From: Anaerolineae bacterium
GTDB taxonomy: Bacteria > Chloroflexota > Anaerolineae > Aggregatilineales > Phototrophicaceae
Direction of reading: 5' to 3'
NCBI GenBank assembly: GCA_022824465.1
Contig: JAJDZV010000003.1
Location: forward strand, 62,001 to 126,000
Length of the DNA stretch: 64,000 nucleotides
The notes beneath the pieces were generated by a model. The model was not told where the DNA came from and made no database searches. It saw only the letters and a list, made by a program, of their open reading frames with translations. Every line of letters starts with the position of its first letter. Within the stretch, counting starts at the first letter, position 1. Shown in pieces: positions 36,990 to 46,841 of the stretch. Position numbers and translations under genes: made by a program.

Positions 36990-37844
36990 CTACTGTCGCG
37001 CCATTTCCTTGTGCCGCAGCGCTTCTTGTATTTCGAAGATTGAGCCGGCGTTTTTAGGCTTGGGCAAGGGGATTATGACGGGCGCAACGCTGACGCGCGG
37101 CCGCAGGCTCGGCTCGCCGCGCAGCACGGAGGCGCAGTAGTCGTCATAAGAAGCGCCGAGCAGGGGCCAGGAATCGAGCGAGCAGTATTCGAAGAGCAGC
37201 AGGCGCCGCGGGTTGGCTGAGTGATTGGGCGTCGAGGCGTGCAGGGTGCGGGCATGATGGATGGTGATGCCGCCGGCTCTGACCAGGCATTTGGCGGTTT
37301 CGGCCGGCCGGAAGTCGGGATCGCTGACCGCGCCGACGAAGACGCCGTTTTCATGATGGCTGTAGAGGTCGCCTTTGTGTGAGCCGGGAACCATCAGCAT
37401 GCAGCCGTTTTCCTCGGTCATGTCATCAATGCAGACGCCGACCGCCAGGACATCGTCGTTAGTATGCGGATAGAAGGCCCAATCCTGATGCCATTCTACC
37501 GCGCTGCCGTGATCCGGTTCTTTCATATTGAGCTTGGTGTTTTGCCGCCGGAGGCCTGGGCCGATCAACTGCTCAACCCGATCCAGTATGCCCGGGTGGC
37601 GCAGGGTCTGGTCGTAGACTTCGTGCTGTATGATCGGGTTCTTGATGCGGCGCAGACGGGGCCATTCCGGACTGTGATTAGCCTCGAGGTCATAGACATC
37701 ATTGTGTTCGCTGACGGAACGCGAGCGCTCGACGAATTCGTCGGTCACGCGCCGAAGCGCCGCCAGTTCGTCTGCGCTCAGCACGTCTTCAACGACCAGG
37801 TAGCCGTTTTGGTGATAAAAGGAAATCTCTTCCCGGCTCAGCAT
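36990..37844 (-). CDS. Phytanoyl-CoA dioxygenase (PhyH) family protein
   Basis: A 284-residue Fe(II)/2-oxoglutarate-dependent oxygenase. The facial triad is visible as WHQDW (His119, Asp121) and the distal His202 in TLHAST, with Arg213/Arg214 placed to bind 2-oxoglutarate. ENGCMLMVPGSHKGDLYSHH is typical of the family. Members hydroxylate acyl-CoAs, ectoine and many small molecules, so the substrate is open. It shares strand and spacing with the SnoaL-like gene and the dehydratase upstream, suggesting a role in the same catabolic region. Confidence 0.9.
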   Translation of the reverse strand: MLSREEISFYHQNGYLVVEDVLSADELAALRRVTDEFVERSRSVSEHNDVYDLEANHSPEWPRLRRIKNPIIQHEVYDQTLRHPGILDRVEQLIGPGLRRQNTKLNMKEPDHGSAVEWHQDWAFYPHTNDDVLAVGVCIDDMTEENGCMLMVPGSHKGDLYSHHENGVFVGAVSDPDFRPAETAKCLVRAGGITIHHARTLHASTPNHSANPRRLLLFEYCSLDSWPLLGASYDDYCASVLRGEPSLRPRVSVAPVIIPLPKPKNAGSIFEIQEALRHKEMARQ

Positions 37845-37918
37845 ACTATAACACTCCGCGGTAGCTTGTCGCGCAGAGTATGGAACATCGGCTCGCGGCT
37901 GTCAACGCATGCGCAGGG

Positions 37919-39001
37919 TTACCACATCCACTCAGCGCCGCGCTTGCGCGCTTCAATCTGCTCGCGCAGGCGCGCCATCAGGTCGACATCCAGCTGCCGC
38001 ATCAGGTCGATCATGTCTATCGGGACCCAGTTCTCGATCAGGAAGTCGCCTTCGCGTTTCCACCAGTCGAAGTCGCGCATGGTCATCAGTTTGCCAGTGG
38101 CGGGGACACCGGCGTATTCGCCGTGATTGTAAGAGAAGGCGCCGTCCCAGATGCCGCCGCAGCAATATGCGCCTTCGCCGATCCAGCCCATGGCGCGTCC
38201 ACGCGGTTCCGCGTCGATATCGCGATCGCCGAAACCATGCAGCCAGTTGCGCTGATGAAAGTCTTCGTATTCCTCGAGCGTAAAACAGCCGCCGATGCCG
38301 CTGGGACCGTACCATTTCATGTCCTGATGCCAATACTTGTTCTGCTCCATCGAGCGCAGATCGCCGCCATCGCGCGCGCGGACATAGCGCCTCATGCCGC
38401 CGGCCATCGCCCCCACCAATTGCGCTGATTTACGCGATTCGAGCGGGTCCTGCTCGGTCAGCAGGATGCCGTCCTTGGCGAGCGGACCGGGGATCTTGCC
38501 GCCTTCAAAGCCGGGCGCGGGCGGCATGAGCTGATAGCCCGCCTGCCGAATCACCGATAGCACATCGACTTGCAGATAGGCCTCGGCGATTTTGCCTTCG
38601 CGCATGACATAGAATACGCCGAACCAGATATTTGTCTTTTTTCCGGTCGCCGGGATACCGAGCCAATCGGCGACGAAGGTACCGGTCATATATCCGCAGC
38701 CGCTGACCCATTCTTCGCCGGCGGTTGAGCCATAGCGCGTCGAGCCGTCGTCTATGCCGCCCATGAAGACGTAGGGCGCGCGCTTGAGATCGGGAAAGGC
38801 TTGCCGCAGCGGCCGCCAGAAATCGGCGATGACAGCGTCGACGCCGAGAACCTGGTCGACCGGCGCCGACACATTCCAGTTCACATCGTCGTGAAGGGCG
38901 GCGCGCGCCAGATCGGGCAAGGCGTCGATTTCGACATAATCCAGCCGTTGCCAGAAATCCCAGACGGCTGCTTTATTGGCTTGATTGAGTTGTGCGGTCA
39001 T
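37919..39001 (-). CDS. Tandem SnoaL/NTF2-like protein
   Basis: A 360-residue protein that looks like two SnoaL-type (NTF2-fold) domains in tandem. One is around residues 10-150 (WDFWQRLDY, FPDLKRAPYVFMGG, NIWFGVFYVMREGKIAEAYL). The other is around 205-345 (GPSGIGGCFTLEEYEDFHQ, FLIENWVPIDMIDLMRQLDV). Both share the G-Y-M-T/G-T and GKIxE patterns of polyketide-cyclase-like proteins, which act on varied small molecules. ATG 39001 is preferred. No signal peptide. It lies between a PhyH gene and a sugar-acid dehydratase. Function not assignable. Confidence 0.75.
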   Translation of the reverse strand: MTAQLNQANKAAVWDFWQRLDYVEIDALPDLARAALHDDVNWNVSAPVDQVLGVDAVIADFWRPLRQAFPDLKRAPYVFMGGIDDGSTRYGSTAGEEWVSGCGYMTGTFVADWLGIPATGKKTNIWFGVFYVMREGKIAEAYLQVDVLSVIRQAGYQLMPPAPGFEGGKIPGPLAKDGILLTEQDPLESRKSAQLVGAMAGGMRRYVRARDGGDLRSMEQNKYWHQDMKWYGPSGIGGCFTLEEYEDFHQRNWLHGFGDRDIDAEPRGRAMGWIGEGAYCCGGIWDGAFSYNHGEYAGVPATGKLMTMRDFDWWKREGDFLIENWVPIDMIDLMRQLDVDLMARLREQIEARKRGAEWMW

Positions 39002-39029
39002 AACGATTCCCTTTCTCTTTGAGGTAGGC

Positions 39030-39055
39030 GGGCGAGCCACGGCTGGCCCCTACAT
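39030..39055. repeat. Dispersed palindromic repeat, copy 5
   Basis: Arms GGGCGAGCC (39030-39038) and GGCTGGCCC (39041-39049), one mismatch, then the CCTACA tail. Confidence 0.7.
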
Positions 39056-39086
39056 AATGTCTCTTGTTGGAGACTGCGTGTTGCCG

Positions 39087-41081
39087 TTATTGTATTGCTT
39101 CTCCCTCAGGTCGCTCCGTGACAAGCTGCAAGCCTGCTTGCAAGACCTCTGTGATCTTGTCGACATCGTAGACGCTGCCGGCCCAGACGCCACCGCTGGC
39201 GGCCTGCAGCGCCGCCCAGAGACGCGTATCCGCCGGCAAGTCGGGATGAGGATTCAGGTCGGGATGGGGCTCGCGCGAATCAAGCAGCGCTTGCGCCTCG
39301 ACCGGCGATAAGCCGCCAGCCGCCGTGCCCACTAAATCGACCGAGCCCGTCAAGCTCTCTCGGTTGATCGCGATATCGATCATGTCGCCATCGCGCAGCT
39401 TGCCGATGGGTCCGCCGGCCAGCCCTTCCGGACCGACGTGGCCGATACAAGCGCCGGTAGAAACGCCGGAGAAGCGCGCGTCGGTGATGATCGGCACGTC
39501 TTTGCCCCAGGGGATGAACTTCAGCGCCGAGGTCAGTTGATAGGTCTCTTCCATGCCTGTGCCCATGGGACCGACGCCGGCCAGCACGAGCACATCGCCC
39601 GGCTGAATCTTCTCGCCTTCCATGCCTTTGAGCGCGCGTATCGCCGCCCGTTCCGACGTGAAGACGCGTGCCAGTCCGCGATGTCGATAGACGCCGTCAG
39701 CGCCGACGACAGATGGGTCGATAGCGGTGGCTTTGATGACTGAACCTTCCGGCGCGATATTGCCAACCGGGAAGACGACAGTGCTGGTCAAGCCGCGTTG
39801 TCGCGCCCGGTCCGGCGACATGATGACATCATCGGGGTCTATCCCGTCGTTTTCGCGCAATCGCTCGCGAGCCAGACGCCGGCGGTCGCTATCTTCCCAC
39901 CAGTCCAACACGACACCCAGCGTATCGCCGGTGACGGTGCGCGCATCGGTATTGAGCAGACCCTGCCGGCGCAGGTGCAGCATGACTTCCGGCACGCCGC
40001 CCGCCATGTAGACCTGCACGGTGGGATGGTTGCGCGGCCCATTGGGCAGGGCATCGACCAGACGGGCTGTGCTGCGGTTGACATGAATCCAGTCGTCCAC
40101 GCTTGGCGGCTTGAGCCCGGCGGCATGGGCGATCGCCGGGATGTGCAGCAGCAGATTGGTCGAACCGCCAAAGGCCGAATGCGCGAGCATGGCATTCTCC
40201 AGCGCTGCTGGCGTCAGGATATCGGCCAGCGTTGCGCCAGCCGCTTTCAAGTTAAGCAGCGCCAGCGCCGAGCGCCGGGCGTTATCCAGCCAGATAGCTT
40301 CGCCGGAGGGCACGAGCGCGCAGTGCGGCAGGCTCATGCCCAGCGCCTCCGCCACCACCTGCGAGGTGGCGGCCGTGCCCAGAAATTGGCAGCCGCCGCC
40401 AGAGGAGCCGCAGGCTTTGCACCCCATTTCAGCGGCGTAATCCAAGCTGATCAGGCCATGGGCGAAGCGCGCGCCGATGGTCTGCACCGTGCCGGCGTCT
40501 TCCGCGCCTTCGGCGGGCAGGGTCACGCCACCGGGCACGATGATACCGGGCAGATCGCCACAACCAGCCAGCGCGATCATCGCCGCCGGCAATCCCTTGT
40601 CACAGGTGGCGACGCCCATGACGCCATCGCGGGTCGGCAAGGAACGGATCATGCGGCGCATCACCAGGGCGGCATCGTTGCGATAGGCGAGGCTATCCAT
40701 CATGCCGGTCGTGCCTTGGGAGCGGCCGTCGCAGGGGTCGGAGCAGTATATCGCAAAGGGAATGGCGTCGCGCGCGCGGATCGTCTCTGCCGCTTCTTTG
40801 ACCAGCAGGCTTATCTCCCAGTGCCCGGTGTGATAACCGAGGGCGACCGGGCTGCCGTCTTCAGCGCGCAAGCCGCCCTTGGTGCTGACGATGATGTACT
40901 GCTCGCGATTGACCTCTTCGGGATGCCAGCCCATAGCGACGTTTTGTGTCATCGCGAAGAGGTTGCCGCTGGGTTCATTGAGCAGCATGTCTTCGTCCAG
41001 CGGTAGCGCTCCCTCGCGTCCCTGCCCGCGGGTTCGAGTGGTCGGCAGCAACTCTGCGCCGCCGTATATTTCGCTTTGCAT
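39087..41081 (-). CDS. Dehydratase of the IlvD/Edd family, YjhG/YagF (xylonate dehydratase) type
   Basis: A 664-residue Fe-S dehydratase. The length and the start [20 protein letters not shown] fit the YjhG/YagF subgroup rather than the roughly 560-residue IlvD. Likely cluster cysteines are Cys117 (DPCDGR), Cys160 (ATCDKG) and Cys231 (GSSGGGCQF). GGAGG seven bases before ATG 41081 supports the start. The subgroup converts D-xylonate or related aldonic acids to 2-keto-3-deoxy acids. FAH-fold, SDR and mandelate-racemase-like genes nearby fit a sugar-acid pathway. Confidence 0.88.
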   Translation of the reverse strand: MQSEIYGGAELLPTTRTRGQGREGALPLDEDMLLNEPSGNLFAMTQNVAMGWHPEEVNREQYIIVSTKGGLRAEDGSPVALGYHTGHWEISLLVKEAAETIRARDAIPFAIYCSDPCDGRSQGTTGMMDSLAYRNDAALVMRRMIRSLPTRDGVMGVATCDKGLPAAMIALAGCGDLPGIIVPGGVTLPAEGAEDAGTVQTIGARFAHGLISLDYAAEMGCKACGSSGGGCQFLGTAATSQVVAEALGMSLPHCALVPSGEAIWLDNARRSALALLNLKAAGATLADILTPAALENAMLAHSAFGGSTNLLLHIPAIAHAAGLKPPSVDDWIHVNRSTARLVDALPNGPRNHPTVQVYMAGGVPEVMLHLRRQGLLNTDARTVTGDTLGVVLDWWEDSDRRRLARERLRENDGIDPDDVIMSPDRARQRGLTSTVVFPVGNIAPEGSVIKATAIDPSVVGADGVYRHRGLARVFTSERAAIRALKGMEGEKIQPGDVLVLAGVGPMGTGMEETYQLTSALKFIPWGKDVPIITDARFSGVSTGACIGHVGPEGLAGGPIGKLRDGDMIDIAINRESLTGSVDLVGTAAGGLSPVEAQALLDSREPHPDLNPHPDLPADTRLWAALQAASGGVWAGSVYDVDKITEVLQAGLQLVTERPEGEAIQ

Positions 41082-41314
41082 GGAATTGCCTCCGGTCTCT
41101 TTTGCCACCGAGCGCACTGAGTCAATACGAGAACACTGGGTTTTTCATAGTCCGCGGAGGATGTGGTGAATGACTGCCCTAACTGTCGGCGGGTAGTCGT
41201 CTTGCCCTTCGTTCCGCTAGACGTGACGCGATTATCTGGCCTCGGTATTCTCTGTATCCCCGGTGCACTCGGTGGTAAAAATAGATTGACTAGATACATC
41301 AGAGTGAGCGGATT

Positions 41315-42115
41315 ATGACACAGATGCGATTTGCAAATCAAACTGTCATCGTCACGGGCGCGGGCGAAGGCATCGGCTACGAAGTGGCGCGTCAATTCTG
41401 CGCCGAAGGGGCGGAACTGCTCTTGAATGACATCGCGCCGGAGCGGGCGAATGCCGCTGCCAAGCGCATCAGCGCTGAGACCGGCGCGCGCTGCATCGCC
41501 ACGCCCGGCGATGTCGCCGAGGTGGATACTGTGCGCGGTTTGGTGGACGCTGCGGTGAAAGCTTTCGGCCGACTCGATGTCTGCGTCTGCAACGCCGGGC
41601 TGACCTCCTGGGGCGACTTCTTCCACTATGCGCCGGCTGATTTCGAGCGGGTGATGAGCGTCAACTTGCGCGGGACATACTTCTTGGCGCAGGCGGCCGC
41701 GCGCCGTTTCCGCGAGCAGGGCGGTGGCGGCCGCATCGTGCTGATGTCTTCCGTGACCGGGCGCCAAGCCGTGCCTTACCTCAGCGCCTATGGTATGACC
41801 AAGGCGGCTTTGGAGATGTTGGCGCGCAACCTGGTGCTTGAGTTGAGTCCGCATGGCATCACCATCAACTGCGTCGCGCCGGGCGCAGTCATCACGCCGC
41901 GCAACTTGAACGACGACCCGAACTACGAAAAAACCTGGGCAGAGCTGACGCCGGTGGGGCAGGCGATCCAGGTCGAGGATATCGCCAAAGCCGCGCTATT
42001 CCTGGCTGCGCCGGAGTCAGGCAAGATTACGGGGCAGACGATTGTGGTGGATGGCGGTTGGACCTGCACCAGCCCGATACCGGATATGGAATATGGGCGA
42101 GAGTATCAGAATTGA
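41315..42115 (+). CDS. SDR-family oxidoreductase
   Basis: A 266-residue classical short-chain dehydrogenase. The NAD(P) motif is TGAGEGIG (14-21), followed by NAG in VCNAGLTS and the catalytic Ser146, Tyr159 and Lys163 (SAYGMTKAAL). It ends in the usual TGQTIVVDGGW block. It is divergent from the YjhG-type dehydratase, so the two may share a control region at 41118-41314. It probably oxidises a sugar or sugar acid. The substrate is unknown. Confidence 0.92.
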   Translation: MTQMRFANQTVIVTGAGEGIGYEVARQFCAEGAELLLNDIAPERANAAAKRISAETGARCIATPGDVAEVDTVRGLVDAAVKAFGRLDVCVCNAGLTSWGDFFHYAPADFERVMSVNLRGTYFLAQAAARRFREQGGGGRIVLMSSVTGRQAVPYLSAYGMTKAALEMLARNLVLELSPHGITINCVAPGAVITPRNLNDDPNYEKTWAELTPVGQAIQVEDIAKAALFLAAPESGKITGQTIVVDGGWTCTSPIPDMEYGREYQN

Positions 42116-42126
42116 CGACGACCGGA

Positions 42127-42492
42127 CTAGCCGCTCAAATTCTTGCCGAGACGACGGCTCTCTGCCTTGCGCCGCCGACCGCGCAGGATGTCGTAACCCA
42201 ACCAGCCCAAGCCCAGCAGCGCCAGCCCGATGCCGCCGATGATCATCATGTTAAACTGCTCGGACACCAATCGCCGCCGCTGGATATCGGATGCCATCAA
42301 GCCTTGCGCCTGCGCCTGGCTCTCCAGCGCGACCTCGCCGCCGTCTTGGTGTATCTGTGCCGCCATATTGCCCGAAAGCTGACTCGATAGCTCAAGGTAG
42401 CGCCATGCTCCGTAGCCGACCAGCAGGATGCCGATAACGATGGAAGTGAAGAGAAGCCTTTCGATGAAATCTGTGTTCAGCAATCCGCGCAT
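42127..42492 (-). CDS. Small two-helix membrane protein of unknown function
   Basis: A 121-residue protein with two clear membrane segments, about 13-33 (LLFTSIVIGILLVGYGAW) and 83-102 (MIIGGIGLALLGLGWLGYDI). A polar Gln/Glu-rich stretch lies between them, and the cytoplasmic tail is strongly basic (RGRRRKAESRR). GGAG lies three bases before ATG 42492. It is oriented against its neighbours and overlaps neither. No family is recognised. Confidence 0.6.
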   Translation of the reverse strand: MRGLLNTDFIERLLFTSIVIGILLVGYGAWRYLELSSQLSGNMAAQIHQDGGEVALESQAQAQGLMASDIQRRRLVSEQFNMMIIGGIGLALLGLGWLGYDILRGRRRKAESRRLGKNLSG

Positions 42493-42583
42493 AATCTCCG
42501 CTCATAATATGCTTTGTTGCCTAAAGGGCGTCGTAAATCTACAATAGGCGCTGTTATTCGCGCTCATTGTACGGAAGAGGACC

Positions 42584-43699
42584 ATGACAGACAAGTTGGT
42601 ATCGGTCGGCGTGGTGGGCACGAGTTGGTGGGCGGACGCCATGCACCTGCCCGCGCTCGACAGCCACCCGGGCGCGCGCACGCTCGCCATCTGCGGCCGC
42701 AACCGTGCCAACGCCCAAAAGATGGCGGATACCTGGGGCATCCCCAAAGTCTATACCGACTACGCCGAGATGATCGAGAGCGCCGAGCTTGACGCCATTG
42801 TTATCTCGACGCCCAACGATTCGCATTACCCGATCACGATGAAAGCCTTCGAGCGCGACTTGCACGTCCTCTGCGAGAAGCCAATCGCCATGACTTACGC
42901 GCAGGCGCGGGAGATGGCCGATGTAGCGATGGCGAAGGGGCTCAAGACCCTCGTGCCCTTCACATATAGCTTCATGCCCACGGCGCGTACCCTGAAAGAA
43001 ATGATTGACAGCGGTTATCTCGGGACGCCTTACCACCTCAATATGCGCTATTACACCGGCTATGCGCGGGCGGGCGACTATATTTGGCGTCTGGATCGTA
43101 GGATCGCCGGCGCCGGCGTGGTTGGCGATCTCGGCACGCACTTTCTCTATATCGCGGAGTGGCTTTACGGCGATATCAGCGCGGTGACTTGCCGCCTCGG
43201 TTTCTCCGTGCCGCGTCCGCCGCTGGACCCGCAGGGAGACGCTTATGAACTGGGCGATGATTCCTGCATGCTCACGCTGGAATTCGCCAATGGCGCCTTG
43301 GGCATGATTCATTGCACCGCCGTCTGCTACGAAGATAGTCCTTTTGGGCAGACGCATCACATGGAGTTTCACGGCTCGGAGGGCACGCTGTATAGTTTCA
43401 CCGATTGGGATTCGACGCAGCAGGTCAAAGGCGCGCGGGTGGGCGAGGGCATGGTCCGCGAGTTGCCAATCCCCGATCATATCTGGGGGGCTGCCCGCCG
43501 CGACACGGTGCATAATACCTATCGCGATATGTTCCGCTCGGAAGATTTCATGATCCGTGGCTTCATCAACGGCATTTTGAACGATAGCGCGCTCGCCCCG
43601 AATTTTGAGCATGGCGCGCGCATGCAGCGTCTGGTGAGCGCGGCGGTACAGAGCCACGAGACGGGCCGGCGGGTCGAAGTAGGGTCAATAAGGGAGTGA
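42584..43699 (+). CDS. Gfo/Idh/MocA-family oxidoreductase
   Basis: A 371-residue NAD(P)-dependent oxidoreductase. The Rossmann start GVVGTSWWADAMHLPAL and the family signature EKP (98-100, in CEKPIAM) are present, followed by the alpha/beta substrate domain (GVVGDLGTHFLYIAEWLYG). Members act on sugars, inositols and sugar acids. It begins a co-directional run with an SDR, an FAH-family hydrolase, an M24-like protein and a mandelate-racemase-like enzyme, with gaps of 1-23 bases. Confidence 0.92.
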   Translation: MTDKLVSVGVVGTSWWADAMHLPALDSHPGARTLAICGRNRANAQKMADTWGIPKVYTDYAEMIESAELDAIVISTPNDSHYPITMKAFERDLHVLCEKPIAMTYAQAREMADVAMAKGLKTLVPFTYSFMPTARTLKEMIDSGYLGTPYHLNMRYYTGYARAGDYIWRLDRRIAGAGVVGDLGTHFLYIAEWLYGDISAVTCRLGFSVPRPPLDPQGDAYELGDDSCMLTLEFANGALGMIHCTAVCYEDSPFGQTHHMEFHGSEGTLYSFTDWDSTQQVKGARVGEGMVRELPIPDHIWGAARRDTVHNTYRDMFRSEDFMIRGFINGILNDSALAPNFEHGARMQRLVSAAVQSHETGRRVEVGSIRE

Positions 43700-43716
43700 T
43701 GGGAGGCGGATAGAGG

Positions 43717-44496
43717 ATGCGTCTAAAAGGCAAAGTCGCGCTGGTCACGGGCGCGGCGCGTGGTATCGGCAGAGGTATAGCTGAGCGATTCGCCGCGGAA
43801 GGGGCGAGCGTCGGCATTCTGGATTTGGATTCGGAGTCCTGCCAGTTGGTTGTGGACGAGATACATGCGGCGGGCGGTTCCGCGCTGGAAGTCGCCGCCG
43901 ATATCAGCGATTTGCCCCAGGTTGACGCGGCACATAGCAAGCTCCGCGACCGCTTCGGCACGGTCAATGTACTCGTCAACAACGCTGCGGTGATGCCGGT
44001 CGGGACAATTCACGAAACATCGCTCGCTGACTTTGATCGCGTGCTCGCCGTCAATTTGCGCGGGACCTATCTGGTATGCTGCGCTATCATCCCGGGTATG
44101 CTCGCGGCTGGGGGCGGCAGCATCATCCACATCGCGAGCGTGACGGGCATGATCGGCTTGCCGGGTCTCGCCGCCTATTCGATGACAAAAGGCGGCATGA
44201 TTACGTTGGCGCGCTCTATGTCCACCGATTACGCCGCGCGCGGCATCCGCAGCAACAGCGTCTCGCCGGGCACGATTGATTCGCCGATGCTGCATGAGTT
44301 TCTGTCGCATCAGAGCGATCCAGAGGCGTACCGGCAGCAATATGACGATATGCACGCTGTGGGACGCGTGGGGCGAATAGACGAGGTGGCTAATGTCTGC
44401 CTGTTCCTGGCATCGGATGAAGCGAGCTTCGTCACCGGCGCCAACTATACGGTGGACGGCGGCTACAGCGTCAAAGGCGATCAGCCGCAAGACTAG
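43717..44496 (+). CDS. SDR-family oxidoreductase
   Basis: A 259-residue short-chain dehydrogenase with TGAARGIG (11-18), NNAA, catalytic Ser141, Tyr154 and Lys158 (AYSMTKGGM) and the ending [15 protein letters not shown]. It starts 17 bases after the Gfo/Idh/MocA gene and 20 bases before the FAH-family gene, so it belongs to that operon. It may supply a dehydrogenation step of the sugar-acid route, for instance on a 2-keto-3-deoxy acid. This is inferred from context only. Confidence 0.92.
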   Translation: MRLKGKVALVTGAARGIGRGIAERFAAEGASVGILDLDSESCQLVVDEIHAAGGSALEVAADISDLPQVDAAHSKLRDRFGTVNVLVNNAAVMPVGTIHETSLADFDRVLAVNLRGTYLVCCAIIPGMLAAGGGSIIHIASVTGMIGLPGLAAYSMTKGGMITLARSMSTDYAARGIRSNSVSPGTIDSPMLHEFLSHQSDPEAYRQQYDDMHAVGRVGRIDEVANVCLFLASDEASFVTGANYTVDGGYSVKGDQPQD

Positions 44497-44516
44497 CGAA
44501 AACTTTGGAGCGAGAT

Positions 44517-45419
44517 ATGAATGCTGCACCGCTTGTAGTCCGGTACTTTCAGCCGGGGGACGGTCCGCGTCTTGGCGTGCTGCGTGGCGAGACCGTGCAT
44601 GACATCAGTCATTGCTTTCCGGCGCTGGTGAATGTTTTCCGCGACTCTGTCGGCGATGTCGCCGGCTTGATCGCGGCGGTTTCGCGCGCCGGCGATGACG
44701 CCACTCGTCGCTTCCCGGCTAGCGACCTGGACAACGCGCCCGCCGCCGATGTCGCCCATTGGCTGCCGCCGGTGGACGAGCAGGAGGTCTGGGCGGCCGG
44801 CGTCACCTATCTGGACAGCCGCAGAGCGCGTCAGGAAGAAGCGGCGGATGGCGGCGATGTCTACGCCCGCGTCTACACCGCCGAGCGTCCGGAGATCTTC
44901 TTCAAAGCCTCGGCGAAGAATACGGTCGGTCCGCTAGCAGCAGTGGGCATACGGGAAGATTCGCGCTGGAATGTGCCCGAGCCGGAATTGGGCTTGGTGG
45001 TCAATCCGGCCATGGAGATGCTCGGCTTCACCATCGGCAACGACATGAGCAGCCGCGATATCGAAGGCGCCAACCCGCTTTACTTGCCGCAAGCCAAGGT
45101 CTACACCGCCTCCTGCGCGGTTGGACCCGGCATCTTGCTCGCGCCCTCGAATGAATGGCTGGATACCACGATTCGTCTCGTCATCAGCCGTGCCGGCGCT
45201 GAGGTCTACAGTGGCTCGGTCTCCACCAGCCAGATCAAGCGCACTATCCCCGAGCTGCTCGACTATCTGGGGCGCAGCAATACCTACCCGGGCGGCGCCA
45301 TCTTGCTGACCGGCGCCGGCATTGTGCCGCCCGCCGAGTTCACCCTGCAGCCTGACGATGTGGTCGAAATTACGATTGACGGCATTGGCGCGCTGAAGAA
45401 TCACGTTATCGAGGTCTGA
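44517..45419 (+). CDS. Fumarylacetoacetate hydrolase (FAH)-family protein
   Basis: A 300-residue FAH-fold enzyme. The metal ligands PEPELG (Glu155, Glu157) and GNDMSSRDIEG (Asp176) are present, and LPQAKVYTASCAVGP closes the site. ATG 44517 has TGGAG six bases upstream. FAH-fold members include 2-keto-3-deoxy-pentonate dehydratases and acylpyruvases. With a YjhG-type dehydratase in the same region, a 2-keto-3-deoxy sugar-acid dehydratase or hydrolase is the most attractive reading. It ends one base before the GTG of the M24-like gene. Confidence 0.85.
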   Translation: MNAAPLVVRYFQPGDGPRLGVLRGETVHDISHCFPALVNVFRDSVGDVAGLIAAVSRAGDDATRRFPASDLDNAPAADVAHWLPPVDEQEVWAAGVTYLDSRRARQEEAADGGDVYARVYTAERPEIFFKASAKNTVGPLAAVGIREDSRWNVPEPELGLVVNPAMEMLGFTIGNDMSSRDIEGANPLYLPQAKVYTASCAVGPGILLAPSNEWLDTTIRLVISRAGAEVYSGSVSTSQIKRTIPELLDYLGRSNTYPGGAILLTGAGIVPPAEFTLQPDDVVEITIDGIGALKNHVIEV

Positions 45420-45420
45420 T

Positions 45421-46818
45421 GTGAGCCGCCGCGTCGAACTGGCGGAAGTCAGCCTGCCGCAATTTACGCCTCCGTCGGTGCTGCCGGCGATTCCTGCGGC
45501 GACTTATCAGACGCGAATCAATGCTGCGCTGGAGCGCGCCGCCCGCGCCGGCTATGATGCCTTAATCGTCTATGGCGATCGCGAACACTGCGCCAATGTC
45601 GCTTATCTGACTGGCTACGATCCGCGTTTTGAAGAGACCCTGCTTATCCTTCAAGCTGGCAGCAAGCCCATTCTTTTGCTCGGCAACGAAGGCATGAGCT
45701 ACAGCGCCGTAGCGCCGGTTGATCTGGAGCGGGCGCTCTATCAGACTTTCAGCTTGCCGGGCCAGCCGCGCGGCGAAAGCCCCATGCTGCGGGATATACT
45801 TGTTGCGGGAGGCTTGCGCCGCGGGCAGCGGTTGGGACTTGTCGGCTGGAAGAGTTTCGACGCCCGCGAAGCGGCCGACCCAGCTCGCGCGCTGGAACTC
45901 CCGGCCTTCATCGTCGATGCGCTGGCGGAAGTAGTCGGCGCGCGCGACCGGCTGCACAACGCCAACGATCTCTTTATGAACCCGGCTGATGGCCTGCGCG
46001 CCATCAACGATGTCGATCAACTGGCTTATTTTGAATTCGCAGCTTCCTACAGTTCGGGAGCAGTGCGGGATCTGATCTTTGGCTTGCAAGCCGGGATGAG
46101 CGAGTTTGAAGCGGTCGCATTGATGCGGATGACCGGCTTGCCGCAATCTTGCCATGTAATGTTTTCCAGCGGCGAACGAGCGAGCTTGGGTTTGGCTAGT
46201 CCGTCATTGAGACGCATGCATATTGGCGACCCGACCTTCGTCGCCTACGGCATTTGGGGCGCGCTGAACGCTCGCGGCGGCTGGCTGGCGCGAGACCGGA
46301 ACGATTTGCCGGATGGCGTAAGGGATTATGTCGATGTGCTGGTCGCGCCTTATTTCCGCGCCATCGTCGACTGGTACGAAACGGTCGGCATCGGTGTGAC
46401 GGGCGGCGAACTGCACTCGATCATCGAGCGCCGTCTGGGCGATCCTTTCTTCGGTATCGGGCTGAACCCGGGCCACCTCATCCACCTGGACGAATGGCTG
46501 CATTCGCCGATTTATGCCGGCTCGGAGATTGAACTGCGCTCCGGCATGGCGCTGCAAGTCGATGTCATCCCGGCCACCCACTCGCCCTATCATACGACCA
46601 ATATCGAAGACGGCATCGCGCTGGCTGATGAGGACTTGCGCCGAGCGTTCTGGCAGAAATATCCAGCCGCCTGGGACCGCATCCAAAAGCGCCGCAACTT
46701 CATGCGCAACACGCTTGGCATCAAGCTCAAGCCGGAGGTGCTGCCCTTGTCAAATATCCCCGCTTACCTGCCGCCCTTCTGGCTGTCGCCGGAGCGCGCC
46801 ATGCGGGTAGTTCATTAG
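45421..46818 (+). CDS. M24 (pita-bread) family protein with incomplete metal site
   Basis: A 465-residue protein starting at GTG 45421. It has a creatinase-type N-terminal domain (about 25-200, DALIVYGDREHCANVAYLTG) and a pita-bread catalytic domain. In true Xaa-Pro peptidases five ligands (D, D, H, E, E) bind two metals. Here the His (NPGHLIH) and last Glu (NIEDGI) remain, the penultimate Glu is Asp (LQVDVIP), and neither first Asp is in the expected place. It may be a non-peptidase relative, like creatinase. Placement in a sugar-acid operon supports an unusual role. Confidence 0.8.
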   Translation: MSRRVELAEVSLPQFTPPSVLPAIPAATYQTRINAALERAARAGYDALIVYGDREHCANVAYLTGYDPRFEETLLILQAGSKPILLLGNEGMSYSAVAPVDLERALYQTFSLPGQPRGESPMLRDILVAGGLRRGQRLGLVGWKSFDAREAADPARALELPAFIVDALAEVVGARDRLHNANDLFMNPADGLRAINDVDQLAYFEFAASYSSGAVRDLIFGLQAGMSEFEAVALMRMTGLPQSCHVMFSSGERASLGLASPSLRRMHIGDPTFVAYGIWGALNARGGWLARDRNDLPDGVRDYVDVLVAPYFRAIVDWYETVGIGVTGGELHSIIERRLGDPFFGIGLNPGHLIHLDEWLHSPIYAGSEIELRSGMALQVDVIPATHSPYHTTNIEDGIALADEDLRRAFWQKYPAAWDRIQKRRNFMRNTLGIKLKPEVLPLSNIPAYLPPFWLSPERAMRVVH

Positions 46819-46841
46819 ACCAAGTCTGACGGAGCGCATCC

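Noticed and set aside
39798..41006. Long plus-strand open frame opposite the YjhG-type dehydratase
   Set aside because: Antisense shadow with His/Gln/Ala-rich low-complexity translation. The minus-strand frame carries all Fe-S dehydratase motifs.
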